Below, piece after piece: positions 22,963 through 32,651 of a DNA stretch of 64,000 nt (within the stretch, counting starts at the first letter, position 1; the number at the start of each line of letters is the position of its first letter). Location: the NCBI GenBank assembly GCA_902362925.1, contig CABIYL010000019.1. The stretch is one strand, 5' to 3'. The stretch is from Pseudoflavonifractor sp902362925 (GTDB lineage Bacteria > Bacillota > Clostridia > Oscillospirales > Oscillospiraceae). The position numbers were made by a program, and so were the translations under genes. The notes below the pieces were generated by a model that made no database searches, was not told the DNA's origin, and saw only the letters and a program-made list of their open reading frames with translations.

Positions 22963-24580
22963 TTATCCGGCGTATCGAATCGCGATGTCCATGGTCTCAG
23001 TAAGGCCGGTTTCCAAGCTGGTGATATATACCGTAACAACCGTATTCTCAGCAGCGGAGTTCATAACGTAGAAACCCAGCGTGAGGTAGTCACCGACTGC
23101 AAGGTAACGAGTGTCCGTTTCCGATGTGGAAAGAGTAATACTTCGTGATACATTCGGGCTTTACATACCCTTGGGCAGTGATGTCGCTTTTGGCGATGTT
23201 TGCATCGGCATCAGGATAAACGTAGATGTTGCCGATAACATCAAGGCCATTGCTCGTATAGTGAGCAGAATCCTTGCTGGTAAATTTGGTGCCTTTGTCG
23301 GTATACCAAACCTGTGCCAGGCGGTAATACTCCGGGCTGGGAGACACGTAGTAGACCGGCTCGTTATCGGTATCCAGACGGAAATTAGCGGTTTCGCCTT
23401 CGGCAGGGCGCCTCTCAAAGACCCTGACCTGTACGGAAAAAATCATTTCGCTATCAACATCGGTGCTGTTGTCATAGACCACAGCAGCACCGCCGGATTT
23501 CTTGGCGGTGATGTTGGCGCGGTGATCATCGATAGTAGTGACAGCCGCAATATCGCTCTGGAAAGATTTCCACTTTCCAATTTTAACAAAGCCGCAGTCC
23601 TCAGAGTTCAGCGAAAATGTATCACCGGGAAACAAATTGATTTCCAGAGTGGTGCTGCGCACAGTCATCTTGGGGTTGAATGTGGTAGTCATCACGCCGA
23701 TAATGCCGTTGCCCAGGTCCACATAGACCTGCTGCTCTACCACGTCATCTCCGACAGCCATCTCCGTGCCGGCCGGAATTAACCCTTTGGAACTTTTGCC
23801 AGGGCGGACCTGAGTATCATTGACGCCGGGAGCAATTGTTTTGAACGCCTCCTTGACGGAAATGGGATCATCCTTCACGACAATGCCGCCGGGGAGGGTG
23901 ATCTCCGATCCACTCTGGCCGCTGGAGGAGCTGTCAGAAGAGGTGTCTCCGTTCAGCTTCTGGTCCATGCGCATAAAAACAGTTGCGGCCTCTGCCCGGG
24001 TCAGCTCCTTGTTGGGGTTAAAATTGCCTGCAGAGTCGCCCGCCATCAGGCCAATAGCCTGCATATACTTGACGCCTTCCAGCGCCCAGGAAGGGATTGC
24101 CGCAATATCGTTGAATGCCGCAGAATTTCCATCCTCTTCGAGGTCTGCGTTGATGCTGTGGAGGTAGTTGGAGAGGATAACCGCGATTTGAGCACGTGTC
24201 ACAACAGAATTGGGGCTGAAGGTATTCGCGCCGGTGCCGGAAACATACCCCTGCTCATAGGCCCAGTCAATGGCGTCCACATACCAGTCAGAGGGCTGCA
24301 CATCGCTGAAGCTGGCGTACTTGGCCGAGGATACGTCCGCCTTCGCCACGTTGCTTAAAACCACCACAATCATGCCGCGGGTCATAGGCGTTGAGGGCGA
24401 GAAGGTGTCGGCACCGGTGCCGGAAAACATTCCGTGGCTCACGGCGTAGTCCACGGCCTGGGAGTACCAGGCGTCATCCGGCACGTCGGTAAATGCTGCG
24501 GCGTGAGCGGCTGTACTGACTGCGGCAATATTGACCGTTATGGCTCCCGCCAGCAAAAGACAGGCAATCTTTCTTTTCAT
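22963..24580 (-). pseudogene. SLH-domain surface protein with a frameshift near its 3' end
   Basis: The gene starts MKRKIACLLLAGAITVNIAA (signal peptide ending near AHA) behind GGAGAGAG. Three SLH repeats follow (about 28-215), each with a TDVPDDAW or DVQPSDW-type opening and a TRAQ/TRAE motif; these anchor proteins to cell-wall polymer. A Ser/Gly linker leads to a beta-rich C-terminal region. The first frame stops at 23090, but from about 23150 another frame continues the same style of sequence (SITLSTSETDTRYLAVGDYL and on to AIRYAG) and stops at 22963. One extra base, or a sequencing error, near 23150 explains this. Confidence 0.8.
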
Positions 24581-24917
24581 GGATCCTCTCTCCTTGCTTG
24601 AAGATGTTTTTGAGGGCCAACCCTCGGGATAACGCAGCAACGATATATGGAAGGTTACAAGCTGCAGAAACGTTTTCCCTTACTGAACATATATCTTACC
24701 ATACCGGAGATTTGTATGTAAACGCCTTTCGTGGGAACTTCTGTTTTCGAGTGATTTTTGCAAGGAGTCGGCATCTGCTTCACAACGGCTTTTACCTGGG
24801 GTTTATTCAAACACAAAAACGGCTTCCGGCACCGCACAACAGCACAATTTGAAATGACGGTATAATTGCCATGAAAAGTGTCGGAGCCATTGCGGCTGCT
24901 AAATTTCTAAATTTATA
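24581..24917. other. Intergenic region, no gene seen
   Basis: This AT-rich gap between divergent-looking 5' and 3' ends holds the upstream region of the SLH gene. A weak TTTACA/TAAGAT pair with an 18-base spacer is visible on the minus strand. No RNA or coding signal was found. Confidence 0.5.
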
Positions 24918-25778
24918 TCATCTGCCACAATAGTATAAATACACATCCTCCATATTGGGCGCTGTTGGTATCGCATCGGGATGCGGCTTACGTTCAGAGA
25001 GTACACGGATTACGCTTCTGCCATCAGCGTGCATGACATTACTGCAGGCATATTTTTCTGTCAGTGCCGTTTCTTCCAGGGCGGGGACGGAAACCATCCA
25101 AACATGGCCGTTGATCTGCTCCAACAACTCAAAAGGCTTTTTTACCGCAAGGACATTCCCATTCTGGAGCAAAATCACCTCGTTTGCAATCGCTTCCAGG
25201 TCAGATACAATGTGAGTAGATAATAGAACGATTTTCTGCTGGGATAAGGAGCTGATAATCCCACGAAACCGTATTCTTTCTTCGGGGTCAAGCCCAGCTG
25301 TCGGTTCATCCAGTATCAAAATCTCAGGATCACCGAGGAGAGCCTGGGCAATTCCTACACGCTGGCGCTGTCCTCCGGAAAATCCCTTCAATTTTTTCCC
25401 GCCCTTATCTTCGAGACCAACCATACGCAGAAGTTTATCCGTCTGCTGTTTTGCCTCGAACTTGGACAAGCCTTTTAGCCTGGCAATATAAAGCAAAAAC
25501 TGCTCTGCGGTGAAGTTGGGATACACGCCAAAATCCTGTGGGAGATAGCCGAGTTTCCTGCGGAACGCAGCCCCCATCACTGCGATGTCCTGTCCGTCCA
25601 GCAATACGCGTCCGGTGGAGGGGGCAAGCAGATCTGTCATGATCCGCATCAGAGTTGTTTTGCCTGCACCATTTGGCCCAAGCAAACCGTAGATCCCATG
25701 CTCGAATGTCAAATTGATATGTTCTAAAGCAGTTGTATCGCCATAGAGCTTACTGATATTTTCCAACACAAGCCTCAT
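24918..25778 (-). CDS. ABC transporter ATP-binding protein (BcrA-like)
   Basis: A 286-residue ATPase starting MRLVLENISKLYGDTTALEH; the start overlaps the upstream permease stop as ATGA. Motifs: GPNGAGKTT (Walker A), LPQDFGVYPNFT (Q loop), FSGGQRQRV (signature), LILDEPTAGLDPEE (Walker B), LSTHIVSDL (switch). It closely resembles the ATPase in the mobile cassette at 7702-8580, including the DPEERIRFRG block. It is the last gene of an operon led by an ECF sigma factor. Confidence 0.92.
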   Translation of the reverse strand: MRLVLENISKLYGDTTALEHINLTFEHGIYGLLGPNGAGKTTLMRIMTDLLAPSTGRVLLDGQDIAVMGAAFRRKLGYLPQDFGVYPNFTAEQFLLYIARLKGLSKFEAKQQTDKLLRMVGLEDKGGKKLKGFSGGQRQRVGIAQALLGDPEILILDEPTAGLDPEERIRFRGIISSLSQQKIVLLSTHIVSDLEAIANEVILLQNGNVLAVKKPFELLEQINGHVWMVSVPALEETALTEKYACSNVMHADGRSVIRVLSERKPHPDAIPTAPNMEDVYLYYCGR

Positions 25779-26494
25779 AACTCCTTGCGCTCCTTCCTCT
25801 TGATTATGGCAGTCACCAGCACTCCACACAACAAGAGCGCATACCAAATAGCCCAAAACATTGGGGCAGAGTAAATAAAACGTCCACGCATCATCTCGGT
25901 AAAAAATCCGTAGCGGAAAAACCAAAACAGTTCAAAGGGCTTAACGGCACCGGCATTGACAAAATAGCTGATTGCAAAGGGAACGCCGCAGATGCACATC
26001 GCCACCGGTTGACTTTTGAATATATCACATACACAGGCCGCGAGAATAAAAAATCCGATTGAACCAATCAGCACTGCCGATTGAGGTCTGATAAACATAT
26101 ATAGCCAGTCTTGGGGACGAGGTAATTCACGTCCCAAAAGTACAGATACAGTAAAGTTGCCGAGTACCAATAAAGCGATACCAAGAACTACTGAAATGCT
26201 TCCAGCGGCTAAACGGTTGCGAAAAAGACGTATCCTGCCATAAACAGCGCTGGATATGGTGGGCCAGGTTCCGGTTTCCCGATCCACCGAAAATAAATGG
26301 ATCAAAACAAGAACAACCAGAAAGCCCACCGTTACCGAGCCAACTTTGCTCCAAAAATCTGCGGACAACGCCCAAAAGTCTTTGCTGCGGTACAGACGGT
26401 CAAAATAAGCCAGGACTGTGCGGACGGAGAGTCCAGCGGCCAGGACAATCCAGTACAGAGGATTTTTGAAATAGCGAAATAGCTCTGTTCTCAT
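25775..26494 (-). CDS. ABC transporter permease of the ECF operon (second)
   Basis: A 239-residue membrane protein starting MRTELFRYFKNPLYWIVLAA, with four-base ATGA overlaps at both ends. About six spans are visible, for example SVTVGFLVVLVLIHLFSV and a C-terminal MFWAIWYALLLCGVLVTAII ending in a basic KRKERKEL tail. It is likely one half of the export channel used by the ATPase downstream. The substrate is unknown. Confidence 0.8.
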   Translation of the reverse strand: MRTELFRYFKNPLYWIVLAAGLSVRTVLAYFDRLYRSKDFWALSADFWSKVGSVTVGFLVVLVLIHLFSVDRETGTWPTISSAVYGRIRLFRNRLAAGSISVVLGIALLVLGNFTVSVLLGRELPRPQDWLYMFIRPQSAVLIGSIGFFILAACVCDIFKSQPVAMCICGVPFAISYFVNAGAVKPFELFWFFRYGFFTEMMRGRFIYSAPMFWAIWYALLLCGVLVTAIIKRKERKEL

Positions 26495-27333
26495 TTTCTT
26501 GCCTTGCGCCTCCAGACCCACCACAGGCCAGAGAACTCCAGAAGAATCAAGATGACAACAAGCAGGACCGGTTTCCATACATCTGACCAATCACCCATCC
26601 CGCCATACCGACTCCACGAATAGCTGGCTTGCAGCAGGTAACCTCCAAAACCGAAGCGATAGAAAAAACCCATTACACAGTTCGCTAAGCCGGAAAACAT
26701 ATATCCGACATATTCATACAGCATACATAGCAGGTAGCTCGCCCCACACAGAAAGATTGTGAGGGCTGTCCGCCTTGTGAGAGCTGCCAAAAGCAGAACA
26801 AATCCCGCAAAATAGAGCGCGCCTAAAAACAGGAACAGATATTGCAGAATACAGTATGCCAGATTGGACATTTGCGGCAGAGCTTCTTCGGAAAAGTAGA
26901 CACATGATTCTATGGGCTGCAGGGCTCCCTTGAATCCAAAATGGCCACAGTTGATCAGCAGACTTGACGCACCGATGACAAATACTACAGCGGCGCAGTA
27001 CAGGATCACAAACAATACCTTTGAACTCCACGTAACGCGGTTTCCCTCTGCTGATGTCTTAATCAGGCAGTCAGTCCGATACTCCCGTTCACAACAGATT
27101 AATCGCGGCAGACCAACCGCCAGCAAAAAAGCGGTTAAAGTCCCGCCATAGGCTCGGATATCTTGCTGCACTCTGAACCAGTTTTGCCGCGCTGGCAGGG
27201 TTCTGATGAGGCTGATATCCTCCGGGAACTCTTGATAAAGTGCGAATATCAAAAAAAGAACCCCAAGGAGGCAGCCAACCCACGCCTCACGAAACGATCT
27301 GTATTTTTTTGCTTCACTAAATACGGACCACAT
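26491..27333 (-). CDS. ABC transporter permease of the ECF operon (first)
   Basis: A 280-residue membrane protein starting MWSVFSEAKKYRSFREAWVG behind AAGGGGGA. An N-terminal span is followed by an outside region of about 50 residues and then five or six more spans. It overlaps the upstream gene by 17 bases and the downstream permease by four. The CEREYRTDCLIKTSAEG segment is typical of ABC-2 permeases (a cytoplasmic loop after the first core helix). Confidence 0.8.
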   Translation of the reverse strand: MWSVFSEAKKYRSFREAWVGCLLGVLFLIFALYQEFPEDISLIRTLPARQNWFRVQQDIRAYGGTLTAFLLAVGLPRLICCEREYRTDCLIKTSAEGNRVTWSSKVLFVILYCAAVVFVIGASSLLINCGHFGFKGALQPIESCVYFSEEALPQMSNLAYCILQYLFLFLGALYFAGFVLLLAALTRRTALTIFLCGASYLLCMLYEYVGYMFSGLANCVMGFFYRFGFGGYLLQASYSWSRYGGMGDWSDVWKPVLLVVILILLEFSGLWWVWRRKARK

Positions 27334-28012
27334 AGAAAGTCCCCCTTGCTCTAATTGTGTGAGAGCAGACGCTGTACAAGAACAATCCAAGGATTGCAAG
27401 CCCTGCATAAACTGCGGTTGAGCAAAACTGAAGCAGCTGATGAACTGGCAGTGCAGTGATTAAAAAACAAAAGGCCACCCAAAAGACAATTGCTATTACG
27501 GACAGGCCCTCTTGGTTACGGATGATGCTGGCAAGGAAAAGAAGTAGTGTACACAGATATATACTTGGGACCGCCCCGCAGAGAGCTAATCGTAAGAGGC
27601 TTTCACCACAAGAAAAATGTAACGTCACAGAGAGAAAAACCAAAGTTGTAAACATATAGCATGAAATAATAGTAGAACGTGCAATTAACATTTCAGCATA
27701 GGAATATTGAAAGGTCTCCTCCAATTCACGCATTTTATCATTACAGGTAAGCACATAGCAATGAAACAGCAAGAGCATGGGCATAGGCGCGGTACAAAAG
27801 ATGGATAGCATAGGCATAGACAGGATTTTGACGCTTACGGCGCCAAATATAAGTACACCAATGAAAAGTCCTGTCAGAAGGAAACCGTTTATTTCACTTG
27901 CGGCAATCCGCAGCAATGCAAACATAGATGTTTGCCTGTTCTTCGGCTCCGGCATGGATGCCTGCAATAGCTGAATTGTGCGGCAAATTTCTTTTTCCAT
28001 TCGTTCGTTCAT
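27317..28012 (-). CDS. Six-span membrane protein, possible anti-sigma factor
   Basis: A 231-residue protein starting MNERMEKEICRTIQLLQASM. A short soluble N-terminus (about 45 residues) is followed by six hydrophobic segments. It is encoded directly after the ECF sigma gene with an ATGA overlap, the usual place of an anti-sigma factor, but no zinc-binding HxxxCxxC anti-sigma motif is visible. It could hold the sigma factor at the membrane through its N-terminus, or be another transporter subunit. This role is inferred only from position. Confidence 0.6.
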   Translation of the reverse strand: MNERMEKEICRTIQLLQASMPEPKNRQTSMFALLRIAASEINGFLLTGLFIGVLIFGAVSVKILSMPMLSIFCTAPMPMLLLFHCYVLTCNDKMRELEETFQYSYAEMLIARSTIISCYMFTTLVFLSVTLHFSCGESLLRLALCGAVPSIYLCTLLLFLASIIRNQEGLSVIAIVFWVAFCFLITALPVHQLLQFCSTAVYAGLAILGLFLYSVCSHTIRARGTFYVVRI

Positions 28013-28542
28013 TGGAAATCCTCCCGCAGATACCTGGCAAGTATTTTCTTGGCGGTGCCTAACCGGGACTTAATGGTTGGCAATGGTGTATTGGTCATTT
28101 GAGCAATCTCTTTTGCGGTATATTGATAAAAATAGTATAGGAGAATTACCTCACGCTGCGGAGCTGAAAGTTTGGTTAGAGCATTTTTGATGGTCACGGA
28201 AACGACGACTGATTCATCAAGCAAGGGAGCTGAATCCGGAAGGTTGATATCCACATTTTCTGGAGGTCCAGCACGCCGCTGCATCCGAAAGAAATCCATG
28301 CATTTATTGTGCGCGATTGTAAAGAGCCAGCTATCAAACTTCTTCCAGGGAAAATAGTTTTTAATGTTTTGCATCATAGCAACAAAGACATCTTGTGTCA
28401 CATCATAGGAATCTTGTTCATGCCCTATTAACTTAAAAACATATCCATAGATGCGGGGATACCAACGATGGATTAAAAGGTCCAGTGCACTTTTATCACC
28501 GCTCTTGATACCGCGCACCAAATCAAAGTCGCTGTATTTCAC
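28009..28542 (-). CDS. ECF-type RNA polymerase sigma factor
   Basis: A 177-residue protein starting MKYSDFDLVRGIKSGDKSAL. Region 2 is seen as LIHRWYPRIYGYVFKLIGHE with DVTQDVFVAMMQNI and FDSWLFTIAHNKCMDFFR; region 4 as LSAPQREVILLYYFYQYTAK with TIKSRLGTAKKILARYL. It leads a five-gene operon in which every junction overlaps. In known systems such a sigma responds to cell-envelope stress and drives its own operon. No promoter with a clear ECF consensus was recognised upstream. Confidence 0.92.
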   Translation of the reverse strand: MKYSDFDLVRGIKSGDKSALDLLIHRWYPRIYGYVFKLIGHEQDSYDVTQDVFVAMMQNIKNYFPWKKFDSWLFTIAHNKCMDFFRMQRRAGPPENVDINLPDSAPLLDESVVVSVTIKNALTKLSAPQREVILLYYFYQYTAKEIAQMTNTPLPTIKSRLGTAKKILARYLREDFQ

Positions 28543-28668
28543 TGGCTCACCACCTTGTCCATGTCAATACAACGATATATACGCATAAAAAGGATGAACC
28601 GATTTTCGTATGATGGGGGAATTTTGTCAAGTATAGGGGGCTGTGAAGGCGATACTCCGCCAATCCTC

Positions 28669-28697
28669 TTTCTAATTTCAGGCAGGCATGTTATAAT
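28669..28697 (+). promoter_or_regulatory. Extended -10 promoter for the LytTR operon
   Basis: TGTTATAAT (extended -10, TATAAT at 28692-28697) with a weak TTTCTA -35 box 17 bases upstream, about 105 bases before the regulator start. Confidence 0.55.
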
Positions 28698-28803
28698 AAT
28701 TTACCTTAAATGTAAGCAAGCGCCGTCCGAAGCCCAATGGGGCAGCGGGCGGAGAGGTGTCCGGGAGCGCATTCCGGCAGTCATCCACGGGAGGAGAGGG
28801 AAG

Positions 28804-29508
28804 ATGGTACGCATAGCGGTTGCGGAGGACGACGCGGCGTGGGCCGGGCAGCTGCGGCAGTATGTGGAGCAATATGCCGCCCAGACTGGCCGGAGTCTTG
28901 ACCTGACGGTTTATAGCGACGGGAAAAGCCTTGTGGACGAGTACCACGGCCAATTTGACGTGATTCTTCTGGACGTGGAGATGCGCTTTCTGGACGGCAT
29001 GGCCACGGCCGAGATAATCCGGCGCACGGACCCCGAGGTGGTCATCATCTTCATCACCAACATGGCCCAGTACGCCATCCGGGGCTATGAGGTAAAGGCC
29101 CTAGACTATATGCTCAAGCCGGTGAGCTACGACACCTTTGCCCAGCGGCTGGGCCGGGCGCTGAGCCGGATACACCGCCGGGAGAAGCGCTTTATTGCCC
29201 TGACCGTGCGGGGTGGGGTTATGAAGCTGGCCACGGAGGACATCACCTTTGTGGAGAGCCAGGGCCACCGGCTGATTTACCACACCACCACCGGGGAGTT
29301 TACCAGCTCCGGCACCATCAAGGAGGCCGAGGAGATGCTGAGCGGCGCATCCTTCTTCCGCAGCAACAAGGGCTATCTGCTGAACCTGGAGCATGTGGAG
29401 GGCGTACAGGACGGCTGCGCGTTGGTAGCAGGGCAGAAGCTTCTTATCAGCCGGGCCCGGAAGGCGCCTTTTATGGAGGCGCTGGCCGCCTATCTGGGAG
29501 GTAGATGA
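28804..29508 (+). CDS. LytTR-family response regulator
   Basis: A 234-residue protein starting MVRIAVAEDDAAWAGQLRQY behind a GGAGGAG site. The receiver has D57 (VILLDVEMRFLDGM) and the conserved lysine in YMLKPVSY. The C-terminal LytTR DNA-binding domain shows VESQGHRLIYHTTTGEF and a FFRSNKGYLLNLEHVEG strand-helix pattern. It is coupled to the kinase gene by an ATGA overlap. Such pairs control envelope, bacteriocin or quorum-type genes; no peptide gene is seen here. Confidence 0.93.
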   Translation: MVRIAVAEDDAAWAGQLRQYVEQYAAQTGRSLDLTVYSDGKSLVDEYHGQFDVILLDVEMRFLDGMATAEIIRRTDPEVVIIFITNMAQYAIRGYEVKALDYMLKPVSYDTFAQRLGRALSRIHRREKRFIALTVRGGVMKLATEDITFVESQGHRLIYHTTTGEFTSSGTIKEAEEMLSGASFFRSNKGYLLNLEHVEGVQDGCALVAGQKLLISRARKAPFMEALAAYLGGR

Positions 29509-30818
29509 GGATGTTCACAGAGGATATTCCCCGTCTGTATACCGCTCTGGCTGAGTGGATGAGCTGCATGATCCTGCTCTTCCTGGTTCCGAGGCGGCTG
29601 AAGGGGTGGCGCTTTGGCCTGGCTGCCGGCGGGGCGCTGATTATAATGTATGTATGGCTGGAGGCAACCCGGGCCTTTACCTCGGTGCTCTGGATGCTGG
29701 CCATGGCCGTTGCGGTGGGGCTGATGTTCCTGATGATGCTGCTGTTGGGCCGGATGAACGCCGTCACCACCGCCTACTGTACCATCCGTGCTTTCCTGCT
29801 GGCGGAGTTTGCCGCCTCTCTGGAGTGGCAGCTGTACAGCTTTTTCCACCAGAGTGTGGGGCTGTCCCACTGGATGATATCGCTGTTCTCCATGGCAGTG
29901 GTATACGCCGCTGTATTCTCTGTCAGCTACTTCATAGAGCGCCGGGCCGCACGGGGCCTTCCGCCCCCTGAGATGACCTGGCGGGAGCTGCTGTCCGCTG
30001 TGGTTGTTGGTGTCTCGGCATTTCTCATCAGCAACCTCAGCTTTGTCTGGTCGGATACCCCCTTCAGCAGCTCCATACGCCAGGAGATTAACAACATCCG
30101 CACTCTGGTGGATCTGGCCGGTGTGGTGGCGCTGTACGCCTACCATGTGCGGCTCTATGACCTGAACAGCCGCCGGGAGCTGGACGCCATCAAGAACATC
30201 CTGCAAAATCAGTACGTCCAGTACCGCCAGTCCCGGGAGTCCATTGACCTCATCAACCGGAAATACCACGACCTCAAGCACCAGATCGCCGTGCTCCGTG
30301 CGGAGCAGGACCCGAAGGAGCGGGCCGCCTTTCTGGACAAGATGGAGGAGGAGATCCAGCACTATGAGGCTCAGAACAAGACGGGCAATTCCGTGCTGGA
30401 CACCGTGCTCACCGGCAAGAGCCTCTACTGTGCCAAGCACAACATCAAGCTCACGGCGGTGGCGGACGGAGAGGCGCTGCACTTTATGGAGGTGGTGGAT
30501 ATCTGCACCGTATTCGGCAACCTGCTGGACAACGCCATCGAGTATGAGCTGACCGTGCCCAACAAGGAGCTGCGCCTGATTCACCTGGAGGTGTCCACTC
30601 GCCGTGGATTTCTTCTGATCCGCTGCGAGAACCACTTTGAGGGGGAGCTGGTCCTTCATCAGGGCCTTCCCAGCACAACCAAATCGGACACCAATTACCA
30701 CGGCTACGGGCTGAAGAGCATCCGCTACACCGCGCAGAAATACGGCGGGAGCATGACGGTGAGCAAGGAGGACACCTGGTTTGTGGTGACTCTTTTGATT
30801 CCGCTTCCTCCGGCATAA
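29505..30818 (+). CDS. Sensor histidine kinase with GHKL ATPase domain
   Basis: A 437-residue kinase. Six or so N-terminal membrane spans (to about residue 200) are followed by a helical dimerization region with H255 in KYHDLKHQIAVLRAE, then a GHKL ATPase with DICTVFGNLLDNAIEYEL (N box) and GYGLKSIRYTAQKYGG (G box). This is the AgrC/LytS-like layout that partners LytTR regulators. A start six bases downstream (second ATG) is also possible. Confidence 0.9.
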   Translation: MRMFTEDIPRLYTALAEWMSCMILLFLVPRRLKGWRFGLAAGGALIIMYVWLEATRAFTSVLWMLAMAVAVGLMFLMMLLLGRMNAVTTAYCTIRAFLLAEFAASLEWQLYSFFHQSVGLSHWMISLFSMAVVYAAVFSVSYFIERRAARGLPPPEMTWRELLSAVVVGVSAFLISNLSFVWSDTPFSSSIRQEINNIRTLVDLAGVVALYAYHVRLYDLNSRRELDAIKNILQNQYVQYRQSRESIDLINRKYHDLKHQIAVLRAEQDPKERAAFLDKMEEEIQHYEAQNKTGNSVLDTVLTGKSLYCAKHNIKLTAVADGEALHFMEVVDICTVFGNLLDNAIEYELTVPNKELRLIHLEVSTRRGFLLIRCENHFEGELVLHQGLPSTTKSDTNYHGYGLKSIRYTAQKYGGSMTVSKEDTWFVVTLLIPLPPA

Positions 30819-30828
30819 TGTGTTTTTC

Positions 30829-30859
30829 GGGGCCCCTGTGTCAGACGCACAGGGGCCCC
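30829..30859 (+). terminator. Terminator after the LytTR/GHKL operon
   Basis: A perfect 12-bp stem GGGGCCCCTGTG / CACAGGGGCCCC with a seven-base loop lies ten bases after the kinase stop. The T-run after it is poor. Confidence 0.75.
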
Positions 30860-30994
30860 GGATTGTCTGTACATGGCACTGGGGAAGGGGATAGGGCGGG
30901 CTGCATTGACAAAACTGACCGGACAGCGGACAAAAGCCGATCTTCTTTTTATATGAAATGAAATAAAAGGGGAGAACCGCAAAAAATCGTTGAC

Positions 30995-31023
30995 TTGAAT
31001 CTGTTTGGAGCGTATGCTATACT
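30995..31023 (+). promoter_or_regulatory. Promoter of the trk/ktr operon
   Basis: TTGAAT, 17 bases, TATACT, giving a leader of about 185 bases before the potassium transporter start. Confidence 0.65.
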
Positions 31024-31107
31024 TGTTTCTATATGGGGCTTTATAGATGAAAGCACCGTGATTTCCTTTTATTATAGAGGTTTGGGTTCCCGGAGGAAAT
31101 GATACAA

Positions 31108-31148
31108 ACAGCATACCGGAGCGGAGCGCCATCCCTTCGGTATGCTGT
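31108..31148 (+). promoter_or_regulatory. Long hairpin in the trk leader
   Basis: A perfect 11-bp stem ACAGCATACCG / CGGTATGCTGT with a 19-base loop lies about 63 bases before the TTG start. It may be an attenuator or part of a structured leader; no known riboswitch core was recognised. Confidence 0.45.
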
Positions 31149-31211
31149 TCTGTGTAAAAATGGAAAATTGCGGAGCAATTGATGTCCGCTCATCGTTCTG
31201 GAGGCGTTAGC

Positions 31212-32594
31212 TTGACAAAACATATTGGTTTATGGTTCAGGGATGTGCTGATCCGAAGAAAGAGTATGAATGCCACCCGCATTGTGGCTGGAAGCTTTGC
31301 CATCATTATTCTGTTGGGAACACTGCTGCTGATGCTGCCCGTGGCATCCCAGAACGGCCAGAGCGCCGGATTCCTCACCAGTCTGTTTACCGCCACCTCC
31401 GCCACCTGCGTGACCGGCCTTGTCCCGGTGGACACAGGGATGAGTTGGACCTTCTTCGGACAGCTGGTCATTATTCTGCTGATCCAGGTGGGCGGTCTGG
31501 GCTTTATGACCGTACTGTCCCTGTTCTCGCTGCTGCTGCGCCGCCGCATCGGCCTGTCCGAGCGGCTGATCATGGCATCCACGCTGAACCTGAACGACAT
31601 GGACGGCGTGGTCCGGGTGGTGCGCCATGCGCTGATGGTGACATTCACCTTGGAGGGCATCGGCGCGGTGGTGCTTTCCACCCGGTTTATTCCTCAGTTC
31701 GGCCTTGTAGGCGGCATCTGGCGGGGAATTTTCCACGCGATTTCAGCCTTCTGCAACGCCGGATTTGATCTGGTTGGCGGAAAGTTCGGCGCCTTTACAA
31801 GTCTTGAAGGATATAATAATGATCCGCTGGTGCTGGGCACGATTATGGTGCTGATTGTATCCGGCGGCCTGGGCTTCTTCGTATGGGAGGATATTCTCCG
31901 GGCCAGAAGTTGGAAAGGGTTTTCCTTTTATACGAAAATGGTGATCAGCGTTACCGCCGGGCTGCTGATTGGCGGCATGGTGTTCTTCCTGTGTGTGGAG
32001 TATAACAACCCCGCCACCTTCGGCTCCATGCCGCTGCCCCAGAAGATGCTCAACGCGCTGTTCCAGTCGGTGACGCTGCGCACAGCAGGCTTCGCCTCCT
32101 TTAATCAGGGCGGTCTGCTGGACAGCTCCATTGTGGTCTCCTGCGTGCTGATGCTGATTGGCGGATCCTCAGGCTCCACCGCCGGCGGACTGAAGACGGT
32201 GACGGCGGCGCTGCTGCTGCTGAGCCTGCGCGCCAACCTGGCGGGCCGGGAGCAGGTGACCATCCGGGGCCGGGCCATCTCCTACCGGAAGGTCATTGAC
32301 GCCATGACCCTGGCACTGATCATCGTATTTCTGTTCATGACAGGCTCCATTCTGATCTCTCTGGTGGATGGAGTACCCTATCTCCATGCCGCCTTTGAAA
32401 CGGCGTCGGCACTGGGCACGGTAGGCGTTACAGTGGGCATTACACCCACGCTGAGTCCTGTTTCCCATGTGATACTTATCTGCCTGATGTATCTGGGCCG
32501 CATCGGTGTCCTTACCTTCTCCATGGCATTCCTGACCCGGAATCGCTATCCGGCTAAGATTAAGTATCCGAATCTGGACATTATGATCGGCTGA
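31212..32594 (+). CDS. ktrB: Potassium uptake channel subunit, TrkH/KtrB family
   Basis: A 460-residue membrane protein. The TTG at 31212 is chosen because TGGAGG lies seven bases before it; an in-frame ATG at 31179 lacks a good site. The four pore repeats are visible as TATSATCVTGLVPVDTG, HAISAFCNAGFDL, VTLRTAGFASFN and ASALGTVGVT, with a glycine at each filter. KtrB/TrkH dimers form the ion path and need the RCK subunit encoded next. This pair maintains K+ and turgor and is regulated by ATP/ADP (and c-di-AMP) in relatives. Confidence 0.93.
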   Translation: MTKHIGLWFRDVLIRRKSMNATRIVAGSFAIIILLGTLLLMLPVASQNGQSAGFLTSLFTATSATCVTGLVPVDTGMSWTFFGQLVIILLIQVGGLGFMTVLSLFSLLLRRRIGLSERLIMASTLNLNDMDGVVRVVRHALMVTFTLEGIGAVVLSTRFIPQFGLVGGIWRGIFHAISAFCNAGFDLVGGKFGAFTSLEGYNNDPLVLGTIMVLIVSGGLGFFVWEDILRARSWKGFSFYTKMVISVTAGLLIGGMVFFLCVEYNNPATFGSMPLPQKMLNALFQSVTLRTAGFASFNQGGLLDSSIVVSCVLMLIGGSSGSTAGGLKTVTAALLLLSLRANLAGREQVTIRGRAISYRKVIDAMTLALIIVFLFMTGSILISLVDGVPYLHAAFETASALGTVGVTVGITPTLSPVSHVILICLMYLGRIGVLTFSMAFLTRNRYPAKIKYPNLDIMIG

Positions 32595-32651
32595 CGGCGG
32601 ACAGAGCCGCCGATTCTGTATCCGCCAACAGCGGAGAAAGGTGAACTTATC

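Noticed and set aside
31024..31211. c-di-AMP (ydaO-type) riboswitch before ktrB
   Set aside because: Considered from gene context, but the conserved core could not be found by eye; left as an unexplained leader.
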